A DNA stretch of 64,000 nucleotides from Phenylobacterium haematophilum (GTDB lineage: Bacteria > Pseudomonadota > Alphaproteobacteria > Caulobacterales > Caulobacteraceae). This document shows positions 59,701 through 64,000 of the stretch, piece after piece. The stretch is taken from positions 1 to 64,000 of the forward strand of contig NZ_JACIDK010000003.1 of NCBI RefSeq assembly GCF_014196295.1, written 5' to 3'. Both the position numbers and the translations under genes were made by a program. Position 1 is the first letter of the stretch, and every line of letters starts with the position of its first letter. A model generated the notes under the pieces. That model made no database searches, was not told the origin of the DNA, and saw nothing but the letters and a program-made list of their open reading frames with translations.

Positions 59701-60530
59701 AGGTAGTGCACGATCCGTCGACGGGTGAGGGCGAAGGTGGCGAAGGCGCCGGTCCAGCCGGCCACCGCCAGAACCACCATGAAGATGTAGGTGCGCGGAT
59801 CCACGACGTTGCCGAGCAGCGGCGCGCGGACCACCTCGAGCAGGTGATAGAACGGGTTGAGCACCAGCACGGCGTGGTCGAGCAGGCGCCCGCCGGGGAG
59901 CCAGAACACCGGGGTCATGAACATCGCGAACTGCACGACCGAGCCGACGATCTGCGGGATGTCGCGGAAGCGGGCAGAGGCGATGCCGGCCGCCAGGCTG
60001 ATCCAGGAAATGTTGACCAGCAGCAGCAGCACGCCGAGCGCGCCCATCAGCACGTCCGTCTGGCGCCAGTGATCGTAGTAGACGAGCACGCCGACGATGA
60101 TGATCAGGTGGTGCGCCAGGTTGATCACGTTGCGCATGACCGTCCGCCACACGAAGGTGAACATTGGAAGCGAGCTCTGGCTGAGGATGCCGGCAGCCTG
60201 CACGAAGGTCTGGCAGCCCTCGAGAATGACGTTGGCGATCAGGCCCCAGACGACGATGCCAAGTGCGACATAGGGGATGAACTCGTTGACGGGGACCTTG
60301 AACAGGTTCGCGTAGAGGAACCCGATCCCGGCCACCATCAGGCCCATGGACAGTGTGATCCAGAACGGGCCGAGGATCGATCCGCGGTAGCGTGAGACGA
60401 CGTCGTGCTTGGCCAGCGACCAGGCCAGGCCGATGCGGTCGAGCGAGGCGCGCAGGTCGGCGAACGCCATGCTGAACTCGTGCATGGCCCCGCGCCGTCC
60501 GGTGCGAACCATGTGTTGTGCGGATTGCAT
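59697..60530 (-). CDS. Polysaccharide ABC transporter permease (Wzm/ABC-2 type)
   Basis: 277 residues from ATG 60530 (GGGAGACTGA before it). ABC-2 family permease with six transmembrane helices; DVVSRYRGSILGPFWITLSMGLMV is the Wzm/KpsM coupling region, and FMTPVFWLP plus NPFYHLLEVVRAP lie near the C-terminal half. Moves the undecaprenyl-linked glycan across the inner membrane. The ATP-binding subunit is coupled downstream. Confidence 0.92.
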   Translation of the reverse strand: MQSAQHMVRTGRRGAMHEFSMAFADLRASLDRIGLAWSLAKHDVVSRYRGSILGPFWITLSMGLMVAGIGFLYANLFKVPVNEFIPYVALGIVVWGLIANVILEGCQTFVQAAGILSQSSLPMFTFVWRTVMRNVINLAHHLIIIVGVLVYYDHWRQTDVLMGALGVLLLLVNISWISLAAGIASARFRDIPQIVGSVVQFAMFMTPVFWLPGGRLLDHAVLVLNPFYHLLEVVRAPLLGNVVDPRTYIFMVVLAVAGWTGAFATFALTRRRIVHYL

Positions 60531-60672
60531 TCAGTCTCCCGACCAAGGGCGCGCCGACGCACCCGCCGTCTGTGGCGCTCGCCGGTGGGTAACAGGTCGC
60601 ATTTTGCGGCGCAAGCATGGCGCCGGACGCGGAATCCAAAGGAAAATCCGCTCCGGCGCAGGTTGCGAGCGG

Positions 60673-61398
60673 TTACAGCTCGCTTTCGTCCTCGAACGGC
60701 GGAGCGCTGGTCTTCATGTGGGCGTGATCGGCCCGGTACTGGTTGAAGTGGCGGCGATCGGCCGGCGAGGGCTGGGCGGTCTGGCGCACCAGGCCGCCAG
60801 CCTCCAGTTCGGCGGCCGAACGCTTGCGGACTACGAACTCGATCCCGCATTCGCCGATCGGCGTCAGGGTCTGGTCGTAGCGCGGCAGGTCGTAGCGGAA
60901 GGTCGAGTTCAGCAGCGCCACCTTCTCGACGTCGGCGGCCGGGCCTAGGTCGGAGAGGATCTCCAGCACGTTGATCGAACGGTCCGACCAGGACTTGGCC
61001 TTCAGCATCGTGAAGGTCCATTTGTGGTCGCGGTTATGAGTCGAGGGGAAAAGGCCCTGCTCGTAGAGGTCCTCGTCCGGCACGGTGACGACCAGGAAGC
61101 CGCCGGGCTTGATGGCGCCGAACCAGGCCTTCAGGCCCTGGCGCGGATCGACCAGGTGCTCCAGGCAGTGGCTGGAATGGACGAAGTCGAGGCTCTCGGG
61201 CGCCAGGCCTTCGAGGAACTGGGCGTCGCCGTCCTCCCAGTCCCAGACCCGCACGGACTTCAGGCCCGGGAAGAACGGAACGTAGAGCGACAGCGGGTCG
61301 GGCTTGCCGCCGATGTCCAGCCCCTCGCCGACGAACCAGCGACGGGTGAAGTTCGGGTCGGCCATCCGCCGGACGATGGATTTCGAAAGTTCTTTCAA
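60673..61398 (-). CDS. SAM-dependent methyltransferase in the polysaccharide cluster
   Basis: About 241 residues from a TTG at 61398 (AGGA before it), ten bases after the kinase stop; an ATG at 61365 is an alternative. The motifs are GEGLDIGGKPDPLSLYVPFF, ESLDFVHSSHCLEHLVDPRQGL and GAIKPGGFLVVTVPDEDLY. Methyltransferase type 11 family. It may methylate a sugar of the exported glycan or a related intermediate. The 142 bases to the permease gene hold no ORF. Confidence 0.85.
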   Translation of the reverse strand: MKELSKSIVRRMADPNFTRRWFVGEGLDIGGKPDPLSLYVPFFPGLKSVRVWDWEDGDAQFLEGLAPESLDFVHSSHCLEHLVDPRQGLKAWFGAIKPGGFLVVTVPDEDLYEQGLFPSTHNRDHKWTFTMLKAKSWSDRSINVLEILSDLGPAADVEKVALLNSTFRYDLPRYDQTLTPIGECGIEFVVRKRSAAELEAGGLVRQTAQPSPADRRHFNQYRADHAHMKTSAPPFEDESEL

Positions 61399-61408
61399 GG
61401 TCTTGATC

Positions 61409-62446
61409 CTATCGTACGTCCCAGGATTCCGCACCGGTGGCGGTGAAGCGGGCGGCCTGGGCCACGCCGCCGAAGCCGCCGAGCAGGCGCTTGAGCCCCT
61501 CGCGACGGGTCGGGTCGACGAGGAACATCATGAACCCGCCGCCGCCGGCGCCCGACACCTTGCCGCCGAACACGCCGAAGCTCTTGGCCGCTTCGTAGAC
61601 GGAATCGATCATCGGCGAGGACATGTTGTGGGCGGTCTGCTTCTTCAGGCTCCAGCCGGAATCGAGCAGCGCGCCGAACCGCGGCAGGTCGCCGGCCACC
61701 AGCGCGTCGCGCATCTCGAAGGCGCTGGCCTTGATGGCGTGCAGGCTCTCGATCGACTTGGGGGCGTGACTGCGCATGTTGGCGGTCTGCTCCTCGATGA
61801 TCGCGGCGGATTCACGGCTGACCCCGGTGAAGTAGAGGACCAGGCTGGCCTCCAGCTCCTTCATCACCTTGTCCGGCACCGCAACGCTCTCGACCTCGAC
61901 GCGGGCGGCGTCGAAGAAGCGCATGAGGTTCAGGCCGCCATAGGCCGCCGCGTACTGGTCCTGGGCCCCGCCGGCGAGACCCAGTTCGCGCCGCTCAATG
62001 TCGAACGCCAGCGTCGCGACCGCATGGGCGTCCATCGACAGGCCCATGAACCTGCGCATAGCCTCCACCATCGCCACCACGAGTGCGGACGACGAGCCCA
62101 GGCCCGAGCCGGGCGGGCAGTCGGCGTAGGAGACCAGGGTGAGCGGCAGGGCGCGGCCGCCGGCATGATCGGCCATAAACCGGTTGTAGACGCCCTTCAG
62201 CAGCCTCAGCGGCTCGTCGGTCGGCAGCGGCGCGATCGCGCTTGCCTGCCAGGTCTGGTCACGGTCGGCGGCGACCAGCCGGACCTGATCGTCGTCGCGG
62301 GCCTGGACGGTGACATGGGCGAACAGGTCAATGGCCGCGTTGAGCACCACCCCGCCGTGTTCGTCGCAATAGGGCGAGACGTCCGTGCTGCCGCCGCCGA
62401 AGCCGAGACGAAGGGGGGCGCGGGCGCGCACCAGTTCATGACGCAT
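61409..62446 (-). CDS. GHMP family sugar kinase (heptose kinase-like)
   Basis: 345 residues from ATG 62446 (weak ribosome site). Motif 1 RAPLRLGFGGGSTDVSPY, motif 2 CPPGSGLGSSSALVVA and motif 3 KVSGAGGGGFMMF are all intact. The sequence resembles D-glycero-alpha-D-manno-heptose-7-phosphate kinase (HddA) and related GHMP sugar kinases. The other enzymes of a GDP-heptose route are not in the window but may lie beyond the right edge. Provides a phosphorylated sugar precursor for the polysaccharide. Confidence 0.88.
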   Translation of the reverse strand: MRHELVRARAPLRLGFGGGSTDVSPYCDEHGGVVLNAAIDLFAHVTVQARDDDQVRLVAADRDQTWQASAIAPLPTDEPLRLLKGVYNRFMADHAGGRALPLTLVSYADCPPGSGLGSSSALVVAMVEAMRRFMGLSMDAHAVATLAFDIERRELGLAGGAQDQYAAAYGGLNLMRFFDAARVEVESVAVPDKVMKELEASLVLYFTGVSRESAAIIEEQTANMRSHAPKSIESLHAIKASAFEMRDALVAGDLPRFGALLDSGWSLKKQTAHNMSSPMIDSVYEAAKSFGVFGGKVSGAGGGGFMMFLVDPTRREGLKRLLGGFGGVAQAARFTATGAESWDVR

Positions 62447-62654
62447 GGGGGGCGATCTGATCCCGACCTGACTGACTGCGATGAGTGGCGGGGTAGTCGC
62501 CACAGGCCAGCTTGGCAACCATCATCGGCGCCACAGATCCGCCGGGCGACTCGCGGCAATATCTTCCTTGCGACTCTGGCGAGAGCCCAGACGGCTATCT
62601 ATCTGGGCTGTGGGCCGCCCAATCCTCCCCCTCGGGGGCGCTCGGAAGTTTCGT

Positions 62655-63350
62655 ATGAAATCCATCCTCAACATTGCGAGTGCGGCGGCCATCGCTCTCA
62701 CCCTTTCGGCCTGTGACCAGCCCGCGCCGTGGGCGCGCGCCGCCACGGCCCCCGAACCGGCGAAGATCGCGCTGAACCAGCGTTCGCAGGTCGTGGCCTG
62801 GAACGACGACGCTCAACGATTCGAGATCAACGGCGCGCCGCTGAAAGCCGGCCGCCTCTGGACCTTCGACGGGTCGACCGAAGGCTTCGTGGCCGGCGGC
62901 GGCGAAGTGCTGCCCGCCAGCCCAACCGGCATGGACCTGCGCAACGGCGGAACCGACTCGATGCTGCGCTCGCCCAAGGGGCTGGGCCTGGACGGCAGCC
63001 GCTATTCCCTGGTGCTCGTGCGCCTGACGCGCACGCGGGCCGGAGCCGATTGGGACGGCTCGATCTTCTATTCGACCGCCGCACATGGAGAGGCGGGCGA
63101 GTATCACGCCAAGCCGCGCGACGGCGCCGACCCGGCGGTCAACGAGACCGTGGTGCTGGTCTACGACATGGCCAACCTGAAGAAGGGCGGCGACGACTGG
63201 ACCAATTCGCTGATCGACCAGATTCGCGTCGACACCGACGACCAGGCCGGCGGCGGCTTCGTGGTGCACCAGATCGCGGTCACCGAGAACCCCGGCGTCA
63301 CCGCGCTCGCCCAGGCCCCAATCGGGCCGACCGCCATCGCCCAGCGCTAA
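62655..63350 (+). CDS. Lipoprotein of unknown function
   Basis: 231 residues from ATG 62655. Lipoprotein signal ending ALTLSAC (Cys20), then a short linker and a beta-rich domain: RSQVVAWNDDAQRFEINGAPL, GRLWTFDGSTEGFVAGGGEVL, GSRYSLVLVRLTRTRAG, VVLVYDMANLKKGG. It resembles a jelly-roll carbohydrate-type fold by pattern only. Convergent with the glycosyltransferase at the right edge, divergent from the kinase, so it may belong to the polysaccharide locus. Confidence 0.75.
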   Translation: MKSILNIASAAAIALTLSACDQPAPWARAATAPEPAKIALNQRSQVVAWNDDAQRFEINGAPLKAGRLWTFDGSTEGFVAGGGEVLPASPTGMDLRNGGTDSMLRSPKGLGLDGSRYSLVLVRLTRTRAGADWDGSIFYSTAAHGEAGEYHAKPRDGADPAVNETVVLVYDMANLKKGGDDWTNSLIDQIRVDTDDQAGGGFVVHQIAVTENPGVTALAQAPIGPTAIAQR

Positions 63351-63356
63351 GGCGTC

Positions 63357-64000
63357 TCAGGCCGCCTGTGCGGCGGCCAGTTCCTCCATCCGCGCCACGT
63401 AGCGCAGGCCGATCGCCCGGGCGCTGAAGTTCGTGCGGATGTGGCGGCGCGCGCGCTCGCCCAGCGCCCGTGCCCAGGCCGGATCGTCAAGCAGGCCGCC
63501 GATCAGCTCGACCGCGTGATCCACCGACGGATCGGCCCAGACCTGGCCTTCGCCGAACAGGTACGCGCCCTCGGCGACGGGGATCAGGTCGCAATCGACC
63601 AGTAGGCTCGTCTCCGGGGTCATGAAGTCGAGATTGCCCGAGTAGTTGGTGGCCACGGCCGCGCGGCCCATGACCATCGCCTCGGCCGGCCCGCGGCCGA
63701 AGCCTTCCGAGCGGTGCAGCGAGACGAAGGCGTCGCAGCAGCGGACGAGGTTCTTGATCTCGTTGTCGCTGAGTTGGCGGGTGATCGCCTGGATCTGGCC
63801 GCCCATGGCCTTGATCCGCCGCTCCAGTTCCTTGCGGGCCGGGGCGCCGTCGTCGCCGCCCTTGTACTTCACTACTGCGTGCAGCGGCGCGTGCGGCCGC
63901 TGGGCGACCAGCTTCTCGAACGCTTCCAGCATCGCGAACGGATTCTTGCGCTCGGCGTAGGACGAGAAGTCGAAGAAGAACAGGCAGACGAAGGCGTTCT
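63357..64000 (-). CDS. Glycosyltransferase family 4, truncated by the window edge
   Basis: The C-terminal 214 or so residues of a GT4 enzyme; reading continues past base 64000 (FFFDFSSYAERKNPFAMLEAF spans the first in-frame Met at 63932, so that Met is internal). Donor motif CDAFVSLHRSEGFGRGPAEAM with SGNLDFM; strongly parallel to the 55809-57047 gene. Begins the leftward end of the polysaccharide cluster, which probably continues to the right. Confidence 0.92.
   Translation of the reverse strand, partial: NAFVCLFFFDFSSYAERKNPFAMLEAFEKLVAQRPHAPLHAVVKYKGGDDGAPARKELERRIKAMGGQIQAITRQLSDNEIKNLVRCCDAFVSLHRSEGFGRGPAEAMVMGRAAVATNYSGNLDFMTPETSLLVDCDLIPVAEGAYLFGEGQVWADPSVDHAVELIGGLLDDPAWARALGERARRHIRTNFSARAIGLRYVARMEELAAAQAA

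Overview
The window is about 64 kb of GC-rich, gene-dense chromosomal DNA with many 4-bp start/stop overlaps. Gene content points to an alphaproteobacterium of the Caulobacterales (Phenylobacterium/Caulobacter type): metX-metW, LemA with two TPM-domain proteins, DUF445, tandem ABC exporters, and an ABC-dependent surface-polysaccharide locus. That placement is an inference from gene families; no rRNA is present. I see no CRISPR array, prophage, transposase or plasmid module.

Layout. 0-4 kb: a Tat-exported PLP aminotransferase, an MgtC-like membrane protein, a small lipoprotein, a YebC-family regulator and a small membrane protein. 3.7-7.6 kb: a leftward operon of alpha/beta hydrolase, SDR dehydrogenase and two tandem histidine phosphatases, preceded by a quinone-oxidoreductase-like gene; a REP-like repeat lies between the two. 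7.8-9.5 kb: a LuxR-type regulator fused to an alpha/beta-hydrolase domain that has lost its nucleophile. 9.6-15.4 kb: a structured intergenic stretch, a sugar aminotransferase, a nucleotidyltransferase, an acyl-CoA ligase, a DUF2177 protein and a cyclopropane-synthase-like methyltransferase. 15.8-22 kb: a heterodimeric ABC exporter, an M28 peptidase and a two-gene regulatory operon. 22.4-34 kb: marR-fabF, another histidine phosphatase, a LytTR membrane regulator, LemA/TPM genes, a Na+/H+ antiporter, gloB, a methyltransferase and a P-II protein.

32.8-38 kb is a likely cell-surface locus: an XRE regulator and an RTX calcium-binding protein face a large autotransporter. 38-45 kb holds metX-metW, then SixA-like phosphatase, DUF952, pyrD and an orphan sensor kinase, then ggt. 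45-55 kb has a P1-family peptidase, an uncharacterised secreted Met/Gly-rich protein, tRNA-Arg(ACG), an Fe/2OG dioxygenase, a glycosyltransferase, a TauD-like dioxygenase, DUF445, a solitary HicB-like protein, a SASA-family esterase and an AAHS-type MFS transporter.

55.8-64 kb (leftward, running off the right edge) is a polysaccharide synthesis and export cluster: three glycosyltransferases, a Wzt/Wzm-type ABC transporter, a methyltransferase, a GHMP sugar kinase and a lipoprotein.

Most genes are recognisable household or envelope functions. The best candidates for something less described are the degenerate hydrolase-LuxR fusion (a possible ligand sensor), the XRE/RTX/autotransporter locus with shared calcium-loop motifs, the SixA-orphan kinase neighbourhood, the Tat-exported PLP enzyme, the extended HicB-like protein and the structured RNA-like region at 9.6-9.9 kb.
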